5,630 nt of DNA from Proteobacteria bacterium SPGG2 (GTDB lineage Bacteria > Pseudomonadota > Gammaproteobacteria > Acidiferrobacterales > SPGG2), in the NCBI GenBank assembly GCA_001643475.1, contig LXTK01000128.1, positions 1-5,630 on the forward strand, in the 5' to 3' direction. Below are positions 5,556-5,630 of this stretch, piece by piece. Both the position numbers and the translations under genes were made by a program. A model generated the notes under the pieces. The model saw only the letters and a list, made by a program, of their open reading frames with translations, had not been told where the DNA came from and did no database searches. Positions within the stretch are counted from its first letter, which is position 1, and every line of letters starts with the position of its first letter.

Positions 5556-5564
5556 ATTATAGCA
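5556..5564 (-). promoter_or_regulatory. Extended -10 promoter of hemW
   Basis: On the minus strand TGC is followed directly by the consensus TATAAT. This is a strong extended -10 motif with no recognisable -35. Predicted transcription start is near 5549, giving a leader of about 26 nt before the hemW ATG. Confidence 0.65.
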
Positions 5565-5576
5565 ATGATAGTAAGT

Positions 5577-5625
5577 CGGTTGCTCTTGGACCGCTGTTTC
5601 CGACGCGGTTCTACCTCGGCAACCG
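5577..5625 (+). repeat. Nested inverted repeats at the right edge
   Basis: The outer arms CGGTTGC (5577-5583) and GCAACCG (5619-5625) are perfect. The inner arms GGACCGC (5588-5594) and GCGGTTC (5605-5611) pair fully if one G-U is allowed in plus-strand RNA. Together they make a two-stem hairpin with a 10-nt loop. It lies upstream of hemW and next to the window end; the neighbouring gene is not visible. Confidence 0.35.
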
Positions 5626-5630
5626 CTCCG

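Noticed and set aside
5550..5630. Plus-strand frame open from an ATG at 5550 to the window end
   Set aside because: It overlaps the hemW promoter and a hairpin, has no ribosome site, and only 27 residues of uninformative sequence are visible.

Overview
The window looks like a piece of a gammaproteobacterial chromosome. The support is a HemJ-type protoporphyrinogen oxidase, a HemW-type heme chaperone, a DUF4197 lipoprotein, a small outer-membrane beta-barrel and Shine-Dalgarno sequences of Gram-negative type. Base composition is only mildly GC-rich. Genus or family cannot be read from the sequence. Nothing here is a phage gene, transposase, CRISPR array or rRNA/tRNA gene.

Layout from left to right. 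Positions 1-92 (minus) hold the N-terminal 30 codons of a VOC/glyoxalase-superfamily protein that runs off the left edge. Positions 93-514 are non-coding with a few short stem-loops. Positions 515-1420 (minus) encode an exported dienelactone-hydrolase-like protein whose nucleophile-elbow residue is alanine. Positions 1618-1695 form a 78-bp imperfect palindrome with the architecture of an integron attC site. It reads in the minus direction and starts 17 nt after the stop of a 2OG-Fe(II) oxygenase-like gene at 1713-2357 (minus). That is the ORF-plus-attC layout of an integron gene cassette, although no integrase and no second attC are visible. Next come hemJ (2470-2883, minus), a DUF4197 lipoprotein (2974-3678, plus) divergent from hemJ, an acidic outer-membrane beta-barrel protein (3826-4344, plus), and hemW (4318-5523, minus), which is convergent with the barrel gene and overlaps its 3' end. 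The last 107 bp hold the hemW promoter/leader and a possible nested hairpin.

How the genes relate. hemJ (protoporphyrinogen IX to protoporphyrin IX) and hemW (heme delivery) both serve heme metabolism but are separate transcription units. DUF4197 and the barrel protein are envelope proteins on the plus strand. The VOC, hydrolase and oxygenase genes are accessory in character. The most notable observations are the solitary attC-like element tied to the oxygenase gene, the apparent loss of the catalytic nucleophile in the hydrolase, and the hemW C-terminal extension into its convergent neighbour.
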